From Williamwhitmania taraxaci (lineage in GTDB: Bacteria; Bacteroidota; Bacteroidia; Bacteroidales; Williamwhitmaniaceae): a stretch of 64,000 nucleotides of DNA. The translations under genes were made by a program, and so were the position numbers. The DNA is taken from NCBI RefSeq assembly GCF_900096565.1, contig NZ_FMYP01000007.1, positions 1-64,000 on the forward strand, written 5' to 3'. The notes below the pieces were generated by a model. The model was not told the origin of the DNA and searched no databases. It saw only the letters and a list, made by a program, of their open reading frames with translations. Shown in pieces: positions 8,844-18,421 of this stretch; position 1 is the first letter of the stretch, and each line of letters starts with the position of its first letter.

Positions 8844-11090
8844 CTAAATCAAAAGTCCAAAAACCATCATATCATCCACCTGCTCCTTTGTTCCCTTCCA
8901 ATTGTCATATTCCTGCTCCAATAACAAATATTGATCCTGAAGAGGCAAGCCAGAACTATTCAAAAGTAGTTTTTCGAAGCCGGTAAACAGTAGTTTTCGA
9001 CCCGTTTTTTCACCCAGTTGATCGGCGAATCCGTCAGAATATAAGAATAATCTATCGCCCGACAATAAGGTTGTGGTGGTAGTGTTGTAATCGGATGTAC
9101 TGGGAATATATCCAATTGAGGTCCTATTCCCCTTAATTTTATGCGAAACAAACGAGGATCGTTCCTTACGTACAATTAGCGAATCCATTCCAGCGCCTGC
9201 ATAATCTAACTGAAGAGTATCCCTATCGATAACTGCAATAGCTAGGGCGAGGCCATCGTGACTATCGTTCACTTTTCCATGTTGATGCAAGTTAGCGACA
9301 ATTTTATCCCTCATTCTAGATGCGAACCAAGCTGGATCGAGCGAAGTTGCCTCAATAAAAAATTGGTTTAAATGCGAAATAGCCAACACGCTCATAAAGG
9401 CACCTGGTACTCCATGCCCCGTGCAATCCACGGCCACAAGCATCATCTTGTTTTGACGGAAAGCCACCCAAACAAAATCCCCGCTCACAATATCCTTAGG
9501 TCGATTCAAGTAGAAAAAATCGGAATAGTATTCTTTGATGGACGCAATAGGTGCTAACAGAGCATTTTGGATAGTTTTAGCGTATGTTATAGAATCAGTC
9601 AGCCGCAAGTTAGTCCGGAAAATTTCGTAATGTTGAACAGATATCTCCTCGTTTTTTTCCTCTATTTCCCGATTCTTTAAGGCAAGAGCCTTAAATGCAA
9701 CCCTCTTCTGATAGTAGGTATATAGCAGCATTATAGCCAATATTAGCAATACCAAACTGGAAACCACCGAGATTAGAAGTTCTGTCCGCTTCTTATCCAG
9801 CAAAACGGTCTGGAAGGCCTTCTCACGCTCTAAACTGCTAATAAGATTCTCCTTCTTATCGGACTCATATTGCACAAGCAACTCATTCATTTGCTTCCTT
9901 GCCTGAAGACCATTTAAGGAATCGCTCAAAGAGTGATAAATTTCAAAATGCGTCAAAGCACTTTTTAAACTTTTGCCCTTCTTTTCAACTCGGTAGAGCC
10001 AGAGTGAAGCCTCTTTTTGCAACTCTAAATTTTCATGTTTTTCCGCTTTTGCCAATCCATCACGCAAATATATTACGGCCTCAGCATTCTTCCCCATCAT
10101 CACATTTACGCGCCCAAGATTTACATAGCAGGCGGGCAAACTACTTTCCTCGCCGCTCTCGCGCAGCAAAACAATAGCTCGTTTAAAATAAACTACAGCC
10201 TTTGGATAGGCTCCTTTCTGAAAAAAGACCTCACCTAAATTATTTGCCGAAAATCCGATACCTGATATATTTCCTGCCTTCTTTTCAAGAGCCATGGACT
10301 CTTCAAGAGTAACAATTGCCCTGTCATACTTTTTAAGATTCTTATAAGCAACCCCAATGTTATTTAAGGCATTTCGTAATCCGGTATTGTTATTCTTAAT
10401 TCGATAAATGTTTAGGGCACGGCTATACCAAACAAGTGCATTTTTGTAATCCTTTTGATCGTCGTATATTATCCCAATATTATTGGAAACATTTGCAATC
10501 CCGACCGAATCGGCTACCCGTTCCTTCATCCGGAGCGCTTTGAGAAATATTTTGATGGCACCTGGATAGTTGCCGCGTGCCCACTGAACGCCACCCAGTA
10601 AATTATAAGCACTTGCAAGTTCTTTATCCGATCCTTGCTTAATTAAAATTTTCTCTGCCTTCTCCAACGCCTCAATGGCATTGTCATACTTTCCCAAACG
10701 AAAACAAATGCCACCCTTGGCAAGTAGCAACTCGGCCTCTATACGTTGATTACCACACGTCTTAAGCCAACCCAATGCTCGGTCGGTCTCCTCTAATGCT
10801 TCCGGTAGTTTACCCTGAAAGCGATATGCCTTCACTATTCCAAAATGAATTAGTGGTTTAAAATAGCATGAATCAGTTTTATTAAGCAAGGATTCAGCCC
10901 TATGCAGATATACTTCAGCTTTCAATGGTTGGTCGGACACAACCGAATTAGCAATATCACACAGATACCGAATTTTTTGGTGATTTGCAGGGAATTTTTT
11001 CAATTGCTGCGACAAAGTATCCACCTGACCATGCGCCAGCGATGAAATTAAAAGTAGAATAAGTAGAATAGATTGCCGTGCAAATAGCAT
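8844..11090 (-). CDS. TPR-containing SpoIIE/PP2C-type serine phosphatase
   Basis: 748 residues: a signal-like start (to about residue 21, SLAHGQ), some eight to nine tetratricopeptide repeats (~35-400), a coiled-coil stretch, one membrane segment near 440-460, a second short coiled coil, and a SpoIIE-type phosphatase domain from ~510. The metal-binding Asp/Gly pattern is visible in LVAVDCTGHGVPGAFMS and LFLYSDGFADQLG. The layout (outside TPR sensor, membrane anchor, cytoplasmic phosphatase) is frequent in Bacteroidota. Such phosphatases usually act on STAS-type antagonists or SiaC-like proteins; both types are encoded elsewhere in this window. Confidence 0.88.
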   Translation of the reverse strand: MLFARQSILLILLLISSLAHGQVDTLSQQLKKFPANHQKIRYLCDIANSVVSDQPLKAEVYLHRAESLLNKTDSCYFKPLIHFGIVKAYRFQGKLPEALEETDRALGWLKTCGNQRIEAELLLAKGGICFRLGKYDNAIEALEKAEKILIKQGSDKELASAYNLLGGVQWARGNYPGAIKIFLKALRMKERVADSVGIANVSNNIGIIYDDQKDYKNALVWYSRALNIYRIKNNNTGLRNALNNIGVAYKNLKKYDRAIVTLEESMALEKKAGNISGIGFSANNLGEVFFQKGAYPKAVVYFKRAIVLLRESGEESSLPACYVNLGRVNVMMGKNAEAVIYLRDGLAKAEKHENLELQKEASLWLYRVEKKGKSLKSALTHFEIYHSLSDSLNGLQARKQMNELLVQYESDKKENLISSLEREKAFQTVLLDKKRTELLISVVSSLVLLILAIMLLYTYYQKRVAFKALALKNREIEEKNEEISVQHYEIFRTNLRLTDSITYAKTIQNALLAPIASIKEYYSDFFYLNRPKDIVSGDFVWVAFRQNKMMLVAVDCTGHGVPGAFMSVLAISHLNQFFIEATSLDPAWFASRMRDKIVANLHQHGKVNDSHDGLALAIAVIDRDTLQLDYAGAGMDSLIVRKERSSFVSHKIKGNRTSIGYIPSTSDYNTTTTTLLSGDRLFLYSDGFADQLGEKTGRKLLFTGFEKLLLNSSGLPLQDQYLLLEQEYDNWKGTKEQVDDMMVFGLLI

Positions 11091-11403
11091 GTTCGATTAT
11101 CTTTACCCGTAAAAGCATCAACACTGTTAATGCATCCATCAAATATAAAAAAAATGATCATACTGAACTATTCCAAAAAAAAATTTGAATCAGATAAAAA
11201 GTCTAGAGCTTAAACTCCGCCACCAATACCAGCACACGAAAGTTAATGAACATTCGGATTATTACCAGAATACCAATGATGCCATTAACAAAAAGATAAT
11301 GGAAGATTGTTGTTAAACATAACAACAAGTTCGCTGTTTGAGATTGCGGAAAACATCTCGCTTAAAATACGATAGTTGAATTAACAATAAAGCATCATAA
11401 GGA
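11091..11403. promoter_or_regulatory. Divergent intergenic region ahead of nhaA with a 9-bp inverted repeat
   Basis: 313 bases between two divergent genes. Bases 11307-11315 (TTGTTGTTA) and 11320-11328 (TAACAACAA) form a perfect inverted repeat around a 4-base centre, about 75 bases before the nhaA start. It could be an operator or an mRNA hairpin. No other gene-like structure was seen here. Confidence 0.35.
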
Positions 11404-12714
11404 ATGAAGAGAACAGACAATCCATTTCAAAGATTTGTTTCGTTAGAATCTACAAGTAGTTTGCTACTATTTGTCGCCGCATTGGTGGCATTATTCTGGG
11501 CAAATTCCGAATTTTCTGCATCCTACTTTTCCATATGGAAGACCCAAGTTTCGCTTGGAGTTGGCAATTGGTCTATAGACAAACCACTGATTTTATGGAT
11601 AAACGACGGACTAATGGCCGTTTTCTTCTTTGTAATTGGACTCGAAATAAAAAAAGAGATTTTAGCTGGAGAACTCTCCACCATTCAAAAGGCCTCACTA
11701 CCAATATTTGCCGCAGTTGGAGGCATGGTTGTCCCAATCACTCTTTTTCTTGTTCTGAACGACAATGGTGTCGGCAAGGAGGGCTGGGGAATACCAATGG
11801 CTACCGATATAGCCTTTTCCTTGGGTATCCTTCAACTTCTAGGAAAGAGAGTTCCACTTAGTTTAAAGATATTCCTAACCGCATTTGCTATTGTAGATGA
11901 TTTAGGTGCAGTTTTGGTAATAACGTTCTTTTACAGCACTTCCATTCTATGGATTTATTTAATTGTGGCATTTGGAATACTTCTTTTACTATTCGTGGCC
12001 AACTACCTAAACATAAACCACAAATGGACCTACATTCTTGGTGGAATTGGTGTTTGGTATTTATTCCTTAAATCGGGTATTCACCCAACAATTGCAGGGG
12101 TTCTCTTGGCCTTTACCATCCCCGGAAATAGAAAGATTGAAGTGGGAACATTTCAACGTCTCCTTCGGATCGAGATTGATAACCTAACGTGTACCTTCAA
12201 GAAAAAAACACAATTCTTAACAAAACCTCAAAGGGTCTCGCTCGAAACTATAGAAACCCTCACGCAGCAAGCTCAACCAATGCTACAACATTTTGAAACA
12301 CGATTGCATGGATTTGTAGCATTTGTTATAATGCCCATTTTTGCACTAGCCAACGCTGGTGTAGAATTATTCCCTGCATCAAATTCGGCTTCAGGATTTA
12401 CCCCACTGTCGCTGCATTTAGCAGAGGCCATGCTGTTTGGAAAAGTCTTAGGAATAAGCCTATTTAGTTGGTTAGCCATAAAAATGGGATTTTCCTCACT
12501 CCCATCTGGGGTTAACTTTAAACAGATCATTGGAGTCTCAATCTTAGGTGGCTTCGGCTTTACAATGGCTCTGTTTATTGAAAGTTTAGCTTATACCGAT
12601 CCCGACATTATTACAAGCGGGAAAATAGGCATTTTGGTAGGTTCCCTTTTTGCAGGCATTCTTGGTTATATATTCCTTAGAGTTACACTTACAAAAGAAC
12701 TAAAAAGAGCCTAA
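11404..12714 (+). CDS. nhaA: Na+/H+ antiporter NhaA
   Basis: 436 residues with the full NhaA layout of about eleven to twelve membrane segments. The transport-site pair is present in FAIVDDLGAVLVI (two adjacent Asp), preceded by the discontinuous-helix motif ATDIAFSLGILQLLG, and FALANAGVELF lies later. A hydrophilic insert of ~60 residues (about 255-300) between the core helices, longer than in E. coli, is the one unusual part. It would exchange protons for sodium at the inner membrane and is transcribed alone. Confidence 0.95.
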   Translation: MKRTDNPFQRFVSLESTSSLLLFVAALVALFWANSEFSASYFSIWKTQVSLGVGNWSIDKPLILWINDGLMAVFFFVIGLEIKKEILAGELSTIQKASLPIFAAVGGMVVPITLFLVLNDNGVGKEGWGIPMATDIAFSLGILQLLGKRVPLSLKIFLTAFAIVDDLGAVLVITFFYSTSILWIYLIVAFGILLLLFVANYLNINHKWTYILGGIGVWYLFLKSGIHPTIAGVLLAFTIPGNRKIEVGTFQRLLRIEIDNLTCTFKKKTQFLTKPQRVSLETIETLTQQAQPMLQHFETRLHGFVAFVIMPIFALANAGVELFPASNSASGFTPLSLHLAEAMLFGKVLGISLFSWLAIKMGFSSLPSGVNFKQIIGVSILGGFGFTMALFIESLAYTDPDIITSGKIGILVGSLFAGILGYIFLRVTLTKELKRA

Positions 12715-12795
12715 CCGATGGCGTCTCGTCAAATAAGATGCCACCACAAACAGTATAAAAGCAACATACAATTAAACGTCAAATAGAACAAGAAG

Positions 12796-13932
12796 ATGAA
12801 AGTGTATTTTTTAGTATTTTTTTCCATTGTGCTGCTTGTATTCTTCAGCACCAACTACTACATATTGCACCGATCGGTGGCAGCAATACAAGGTTTTCAC
12901 TATAAGAACTATATCATTGCCCTATTCTGGCTTATCGTATTTACCTACCCAGTGGGCCGTATATTGGAAAGTGTAATTCCGACTTTAGCCCCGCCAGTCC
13001 TGGTGAAAATAGGATCAATTTGGTTGGCGGTAATGCTTTACCTTTTCCTTGGGCTTCTATTGCTGGATATACTCCGGGGTATATATGCTCTTTCTGACTT
13101 TCACTTTTTATCGTTCCTTGCAGCAAAACGACCGTTGCTAATCGGCATAGTGTATGCAATCACTTTTGTTGTGGTGATAGTTGGGTATTTCAATGCAGTT
13201 ACACCACGTATTAAGCAACTGCAGATAAACCTCCCTGCCGAAAAGAGAATCCTTCGTCCGCTGAAGATCGTAGCTGCTAGCGACATTCATCTTGGAACAA
13301 TAATTTCGAATGGTAGACTCAAAAGATTGACGACCCTCATTAACAGCCAAAAACCGGACATCATTCTACTGGTTGGAGATACCTTTGATGAGGATCTTGG
13401 TCCAGTTATCAGGAACAACATGGGAGAGCAACTGTCCACCCTAAAGGCCACTTATGGCGTTTTTGCAATCACTGGAAATCACGAATACTATGGAAATGTG
13501 GATAAGGCTATTCAGTATCTTCAAGCCCACGGAATCACAGTACTTCAAGATACGACTATTACAATCGATGGAATAGCAAACCTCGTTGGACGCAACGATC
13601 GGCAATCGATACGGTTTCTGGGAAAGAACAGAAAACCGCTTGAGGCACTCATGAAAGAGAGCAATCAAAGCCTACCAACCATTTTACTGGATCACCAACC
13701 ATTCAACTTATCAGAAGCACAAAATAACAAGGTCACACTCCAACTATCTGGCCATACACACCATGGACAATTGTGGCCGTTTAACTACATTACAGAAGCC
13801 ATTTTTGAGTTAAGCAGCGGATACCTCCAGCGGGAGAATACCCACTATTACGTTTCCAACGGCTATGGAACTTGGGGGCCGCCGGTAAGAGTAGGCAACA
13901 GACCAGAAATAGTAGTGATTACGCTGAAATAG
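12796..13932 (+). CDS. Membrane-anchored calcineurin-like metallophosphoesterase
   Basis: 378 residues. The first ~135 hold four membrane segments and the remainder is a metallophosphoesterase with all signature blocks in order: ASDIHLG, GDTFDE, GNHEYY and SGHTHHGQ (metal-binding Asp, His and Asn). The layout resembles YkuE/YaeI-type enzymes that act on lipid or lipid-linked phosphates, but the substrate cannot be read from sequence. A strong terminator follows within 25 bases. Confidence 0.88.
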   Translation: MKVYFLVFFSIVLLVFFSTNYYILHRSVAAIQGFHYKNYIIALFWLIVFTYPVGRILESVIPTLAPPVLVKIGSIWLAVMLYLFLGLLLLDILRGIYALSDFHFLSFLAAKRPLLIGIVYAITFVVVIVGYFNAVTPRIKQLQINLPAEKRILRPLKIVAASDIHLGTIISNGRLKRLTTLINSQKPDIILLVGDTFDEDLGPVIRNNMGEQLSTLKATYGVFAITGNHEYYGNVDKAIQYLQAHGITVLQDTTITIDGIANLVGRNDRQSIRFLGKNRKPLEALMKESNQSLPTILLDHQPFNLSEAQNNKVTLQLSGHTHHGQLWPFNYITEAIFELSSGYLQRENTHYYVSNGYGTWGPPVRVGNRPEIVVITLK

Positions 13933-13952
13933 TCATCATAATACTGAGAAAG

Positions 13953-13988
13953 AAAACCCCCACCCAAAAATATTTGAGTGGGGGTTTT
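13953..13988. terminator. Bidirectional rho-independent terminator
   Basis: AAAACCCCCAC and GTGGGGGTTTT are complementary around a short loop, with A/T runs on both sides, so it can end transcripts from the phosphoesterase (plus) and from the leucine/mevalonate operon (minus), which converge here. Confidence 0.85.
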
Positions 13989-14037
13989 AGTATTTGAAAA
14001 TCAAACGATTCGTGGAGATAGAAAGTCGAAAATAGGA

Positions 14038-15006
14038 TTACTCCTGTAATCCCGAAAGGTAAACCGGAAAGTGAACATACTTATTTTCGGACAAATAACC
14101 TGTCACCTGCAAATAGTCAGGTGCAAAACCGGTTAGGAATCCGCCACCGCCCGAACCGCAAAGTTTAAGGTAGAAAGTATTAGTTCTCAAACCTTCTTTC
14201 CATAAAACTAAAAGATTGCTTGGAATCATATCTGTAAGGTTCTCGAGTTGGAATTGTGACAACTTTTTAATGTTTGCCCAAAAGGATAAATAATCGCCGC
14301 TTATTAAACTTTGAATTGAAGCATCATTCAGCTGTATTAACTCCTCTCCATTTGGAGAAACATTACTATCAGGTGCGAAATTGTTTAAAAACAACGAAAC
14401 CAGAGGACCCGTCTTTCCTGAAGACCCACTATCCAATAAAAAAATACCGCTATTCCTATCGGAACGATTGTGAGGTATACCAACAAAATCGATATTACCA
14501 TCCTTACGAATGAGCAAAGGAGCCTTCAAGTAACAACTTAGCGGATCAATTCCAGAACTTTTGCCATGAAAAAAAGATTCAATGGTCGAAAAAATTGTTC
14601 GTAGTTTTTGAATTTGCTCCTGCGATACTCCTTTGTTTGAAATACGGTCAATAGCATATCGTCCATATAGTGCGGCACAAAGAGCGCCGGAACTACCAAT
14701 ACCATAACTTTGAGGTATAGACGATTCAAAATAAAGACTTAGAGTAAGGTCTTTTTCAAACTGGTCAAGGTCTAGTATCTCATCCAAATTTGAATTTGTT
14801 GCGGTTATCTTTAAGTAGTGGTGCAACTCGCGCAGCAGTTTATTGCTGGTTAACGCAAAATCTAAGTCGGTATACTTGTCCTCGTGAATAAAACTCAACT
14901 CCCCCTGAAAATGGCTATAAGGGATACTTAAGGCCATCGATCCTAAAAGGACCGAATACTCCCCAAAAAGAAGAATTTTTGAATAGAACTTCTCTGATTC
15001 GATCAT
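14038..15006 (-). CDS. mvk: Mevalonate kinase (GHMP family)
   Basis: 322 residues with the three GHMP kinase motifs: KILLFGEYSVLLG at the start, the ATP loop PQSYGIGSSGALCAALY around residue 100, and LKLCGSGGGGFLTGF near the end. HGKSSGIDPLS supplies the catalytic Asp region typical of mevalonate kinase. Last gene of the nine-gene operon, 100 bases after the decarboxylase, and directly before a terminator. Given two GHMP kinases in the cluster, this one is assigned to mevalonate phosphorylation because of the HGxxSGxDP motif. A swap of roles with the 16179-17096 gene cannot be excluded. Confidence 0.82.
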   Translation of the reverse strand: MIESEKFYSKILLFGEYSVLLGSMALSIPYSHFQGELSFIHEDKYTDLDFALTSNKLLRELHHYLKITATNSNLDEILDLDQFEKDLTLSLYFESSIPQSYGIGSSGALCAALYGRYAIDRISNKGVSQEQIQKLRTIFSTIESFFHGKSSGIDPLSCYLKAPLLIRKDGNIDFVGIPHNRSDRNSGIFLLDSGSSGKTGPLVSLFLNNFAPDSNVSPNGEELIQLNDASIQSLISGDYLSFWANIKKLSQFQLENLTDMIPSNLLVLWKEGLRTNTFYLKLCGSGGGGFLTGFAPDYLQVTGYLSENKYVHFPVYLSGLQE

Positions 15007-15106
15007 AAGTATTTGGGCTAGACCACTGATTCCTTACAAATGTTTAACTAAAACTAGCATTCATCTTACAAACAACAGGAAGAACTAAAAATAGTTCAGA
15101 TTAAAT

Positions 15107-16186
15107 TTAAATTCGCTCAGGTCCGGTACCACATTTATCGAAGATCACATAACCATTTTCACATAGCGCTTTCAATTCAGCGTTAGCAAAAGACTCCACC
15201 TCAGGCGCATGCGACTCGAGATAAAGCAGGTGAATGTTTGGTCCTGCATCAATAGTAAAGCCAACAGGCAAACCCGTCTGTTGACGAAATTCGCGAATTT
15301 TAGTAATCATCAGCAAACTTTCGGGAGCTAAAAGCATAGGTGTGGTACGCGAACTCATGATTAAACCGTGGAGCGTAAGAGCCTCCTGCTCGCAAAGGTT
15401 AATAAACGCACTCAAATCCCCCTTTTTCAATGCTTTCAGCAAGGCATTTAGGCTCAACTTGGCTTCGGCATATCGGGCTTCAGCATAGGGATGATCCACC
15501 ATAAGGGCGTGCCCATTGCTGCTTGACAAGGATTTAGGCTTAGTGCTAACTACAAGAACGGCATCGCGTAAACCTAAGAATTTAGGATCGATCGATGGGG
15601 TAACCGGAATAGCATAGTCATTGGTAGAATTTGGTAACTCGGCCAAGTAACCCCAAACTTGGTATCCACCGTAAACCGAGCGAGAAGCACTGCCGGAACC
15701 AATACGTGCAACAGAGGAAGCCTTCTGAAGAAAATCGGACCCAAATCCTTCGTTGCCTAGTAAGCGCTGTTCAATTTCGCATAGGCAAAGGGCCAATGAT
15801 GCAAAAGACGAAGCGGAGGAGGCAATACCAACCGAATGAGGAAAACTGTTCTCAGTAATAACCGATATGGAAGCCTTCGCTAAAAAGGGGAAATTGATCT
15901 CAATATCGTTGAAGAAATTTGTAAGTTTCGGCATAAATGGATGGTTCTCATCGCCATTCACAACTATTGGTTTGCGAACCTCGCTATAGATCAACGAAAG
16001 CGTGGTGGCAGTATAGCATGCGCTCAGGCTAAAACTCAGGGATGGGTTTTGCGGAATCTGATTGGGCCTTTTCCCCCAATATTTAATCAGGGCTATGTTA
16101 GAGGGAGCCTTCCATGCCGCCGATATTGAACCAAAAGGCTTAAGGGCATCAACAGGTAAAGAACTCATAAAAGTATTGTTAGTCAT
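15107..16186 (-). CDS. mvaD: Diphosphomevalonate decarboxylase
   Basis: 359 residues. The family start SAAWKAPSNIALIKYWGKR, the phosphate loop HSVGIASSASSFASLAL and the GSGSASRSVYGGYQVW stretch are all present, and the catalytic Asp is likely in TIDAGPNIHLLY. It converts mevalonate-5-diphosphate to isopentenyl diphosphate with ATP and CO2 release. The start used here overlaps the previous gene by 8 bases; Met7 is an alternative. Confidence 0.93.
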   Translation of the reverse strand: MTNNTFMSSLPVDALKPFGSISAAWKAPSNIALIKYWGKRPNQIPQNPSLSFSLSACYTATTLSLIYSEVRKPIVVNGDENHPFMPKLTNFFNDIEINFPFLAKASISVITENSFPHSVGIASSASSFASLALCLCEIEQRLLGNEGFGSDFLQKASSVARIGSGSASRSVYGGYQVWGYLAELPNSTNDYAIPVTPSIDPKFLGLRDAVLVVSTKPKSLSSSNGHALMVDHPYAEARYAEAKLSLNALLKALKKGDLSAFINLCEQEALTLHGLIMSSRTTPMLLAPESLLMITKIREFRQQTGLPVGFTIDAGPNIHLLYLESHAPEVESFANAELKALCENGYVIFDKCGTGPERI

Positions 16187-17096
16187 ATCCTAGTGTAATA
16201 TCGTTAAACCGAAAAATTGGAGTCAATCCTTTTGCTGCAATATAGCTATAAACTTGATTTGTGGGTAAGGAAGAACAAAACATAGCAAAATCGCCACCCC
16301 ATGCACCTAGAGACTTTACACTTCCTTCAAAATCGTTAAACCGAAGTTGTTTCAACGGCTTTATCCCTAGCACCTCCGAAATAATTTCTTCGTGCCGTTC
16401 CATCAATTGGCAAAGATGGGGAATGCTCTCGGCGTGAGCCATCGAGTAAGAAATTGTTGAAATCTCGTCTATCATCCCAGACGGCCATACCTTCTCAGAC
16501 CTCAAGAATCGACTTACCCCGGCCTGGCTGTCCTCTTTTTTTCCTAAGTAAGCAAAGTAGACACCGTGGCTAAAAACAGGCGACAATGTTGTTGGTGTAA
16601 TTGTAGCCACGCCATTCCTCAGATTATATAGGAAAGCGCCACTGCTCACAGCCGCTACAGCATCGTAGCCCGAGCCATTGCTTACCATCCGATGAAGAGT
16701 GAGCGGATCAACTGCGGCAAGCTGAGCTAGAAGACCAATAAGACTTGAACTACTCCCAAGCCCCCAACTCATATTAAAATCGGCAGTAATGGTAATTGTT
16801 TTCCCAATAAATTGTTGAAAAAAGTTCGATCGGAGTGAGTTTATAGCCAGAATTATACCCGATACAAACTGAGCCGACTTTTCGCTTGACGCTTCAATTA
16901 TCTGACTATTTTCCTTGAAAGTTGCTGAAAACCAAATTCCCGTAGGTGATTTGCTAATCCAAGTAATTTGGTTGATTGGCCCTTCACTTACACTTAATTC
17001 TTGCCCAAATTTCAGTGGAATGGCAAGAGCTTCAGCCCCAGAAAGCACAAGGTATTCACCCGACAAAAGCAATTTCCCATGCGCCTTAAAGTTCAT
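16179..17096 (-). CDS. GHMP kinase of the GYDIA type, probable phosphomevalonate kinase
   Basis: 305 residues. AHGKLLLSGEYLVLSGAEALA opens the protein, MSWGLGSSSSLIGLL is the ATP loop, GSGYDAVAAVSSGAFLY matches the GYDIA-type signature, and SLGAWGGDFAMF is the C-terminal GHMP motif. Its place between HMG-CoA reductase and the decarboxylase (4-base overlap on one side, 8 on the other) and the need for a second kinase in the pathway make phosphomevalonate kinase the best guess. The similarity to classical phosphomevalonate kinases is limited, so the substrate is inferred from context. Confidence 0.75.
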   Translation of the reverse strand: MNFKAHGKLLLSGEYLVLSGAEALAIPLKFGQELSVSEGPINQITWISKSPTGIWFSATFKENSQIIEASSEKSAQFVSGIILAINSLRSNFFQQFIGKTITITADFNMSWGLGSSSSLIGLLAQLAAVDPLTLHRMVSNGSGYDAVAAVSSGAFLYNLRNGVATITPTTLSPVFSHGVYFAYLGKKEDSQAGVSRFLRSEKVWPSGMIDEISTISYSMAHAESIPHLCQLMERHEEIISEVLGIKPLKQLRFNDFEGSVKSLGAWGGDFAMFCSSLPTNQVYSYIAAKGLTPIFRFNDITLGYD

Positions 17097-18406
17097 TGCT
17101 TACCAGTTAAAAATTCCTTTACTGCCGCAAAACTCACTTTTTTATCTTCAAAATAGAGAATCGCCTCTGCCTTCGTTTTCGGATCGGCACCTAGAGACAC
17201 GAGGATATTAGAAAGGTGCATTTTCATATGCCCTTGCTGAATACCGTTGGTTACCAAACTTTTCACTGCGGAAAAATTGCTCGCCAAGCCAACAGCAGCA
17301 ACAATCTTCATAAGATCCTTCGCCGTTGGATTCCCCAGTAGTTCGAGGGAGGCTTTAGCCATTGGATGGATATTGATAACCCCACCAACGGTTCCAAGTG
17401 CTAGGGGCATTGTGAGTTTAATAGTAAAAATATCATTAGAAAGAGAGCACTCACTCAAGCTCCGGTAACGCCCAGTAGCAGAAGCAAAGGCATGAGCACC
17501 TGCCTCAACAGCCCTAAAATCATTACCGGTAGCAATAAGAACAGCATCCACCCCATTCATAATTCCTTTATTATGGGTAGTTGCCCTATAAACATCAACC
17601 AGAGCAATATCATACGCAAGTTTGATCTTCCGTGCCAACTCTGCTCCCGAAAGCCCCTTAACTACACCATCGAGTTGCAAAACACTGCAAGAAGCCGATA
17701 CGGTGATCATACAACCATCGGCATAGTTGCTGAGTATCGCCATAATTCCCTCCATACTACTTTCACCAATATCTGAAAAATTCTTGGCATAGTATAGCTT
17801 AAGTTCCTGTGCGATCTCCTCTAAGCAGGAATTAATGAAGTTTGCCCCCATGGAATCTACCGTTTCAAATTCCACATTTATGCGAAATAGGTTAGGAATT
17901 GAGTAAGTAAGGTTTTCCAACTCAACCGCCACAATTCCGCCACCTCGGCCCTCCATCCTAGTGGTTTGAGTTTTCACCCGTTCCAGCAGTAGAAATCTCA
18001 GATACGGCCAATTTCCGGTAAGGTCTAAGGGATTTTCTTTCCAAAGAAAATAGACATGGCCAAATTTAGAAGTGGAGAGAGAGTCAACCTTAAAGCCGCC
18101 TCTTTCTGCCCAAAATTTTGCACTCCAAGCGGCAGCGGCAACTACGGAACTCTCCTCGGTAACCATAGGAACATGATAAACGTCCCCATCGACCATTAGA
18201 TTTGGAGCAATGGAGTAGGGCATATGATATGCACCTATTGTATTTTCACTCAGATCCAAAAAATTATTGCGCATTTTAATGTCACGAAAGAGGGAACCGT
18301 TGAATAGTTGCTCTTTCTCATCAGATGAACTGAGCAGGTTTACCACAAACCTCAGTTTCTCATCCTGGGTTAAACCCGAAAATCCATTTATAATTCCTTG
18401 GTTCAT
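17093..18406 (-). CDS. mvaA: Hydroxymethylglutaryl-CoA reductase, class II
   Basis: 437 residues, the class II size. RMEGRGGGIVAVE carries the catalytic Glu region, VDSMGANFIN the dinucleotide-binding motif, HNKGIMNGVDAVLIATGNDFRAVEAGAHAFA the Lys and Asp region, and QGHMKMH the catalytic His. It reduces HMG-CoA to mevalonate. Class II enzymes are often labelled degradative after Pseudomonas mevalonii, but placement among the kinases, decarboxylase and isomerase points to biosynthesis. Within this operon its substrate would come from the leucine-derived genes upstream. Confidence 0.93.
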   Translation of the reverse strand: MNQGIINGFSGLTQDEKLRFVVNLLSSSDEKEQLFNGSLFRDIKMRNNFLDLSENTIGAYHMPYSIAPNLMVDGDVYHVPMVTEESSVVAAAAWSAKFWAERGGFKVDSLSTSKFGHVYFLWKENPLDLTGNWPYLRFLLLERVKTQTTRMEGRGGGIVAVELENLTYSIPNLFRINVEFETVDSMGANFINSCLEEIAQELKLYYAKNFSDIGESSMEGIMAILSNYADGCMITVSASCSVLQLDGVVKGLSGAELARKIKLAYDIALVDVYRATTHNKGIMNGVDAVLIATGNDFRAVEAGAHAFASATGRYRSLSECSLSNDIFTIKLTMPLALGTVGGVINIHPMAKASLELLGNPTAKDLMKIVAAVGLASNFSAVKSLVTNGIQQGHMKMHLSNILVSLGADPKTKAEAILYFEDKKVSFAAVKEFLTGKQ

Positions 18407-18421
18407 AGCAGCAAGTTTATA

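Noticed and set aside
17093-18406. HMG-CoA reductase as a mevalonate-degrading enzyme
   Set aside because: Kinases, decarboxylase and isomerase directly next to it point to synthesis.
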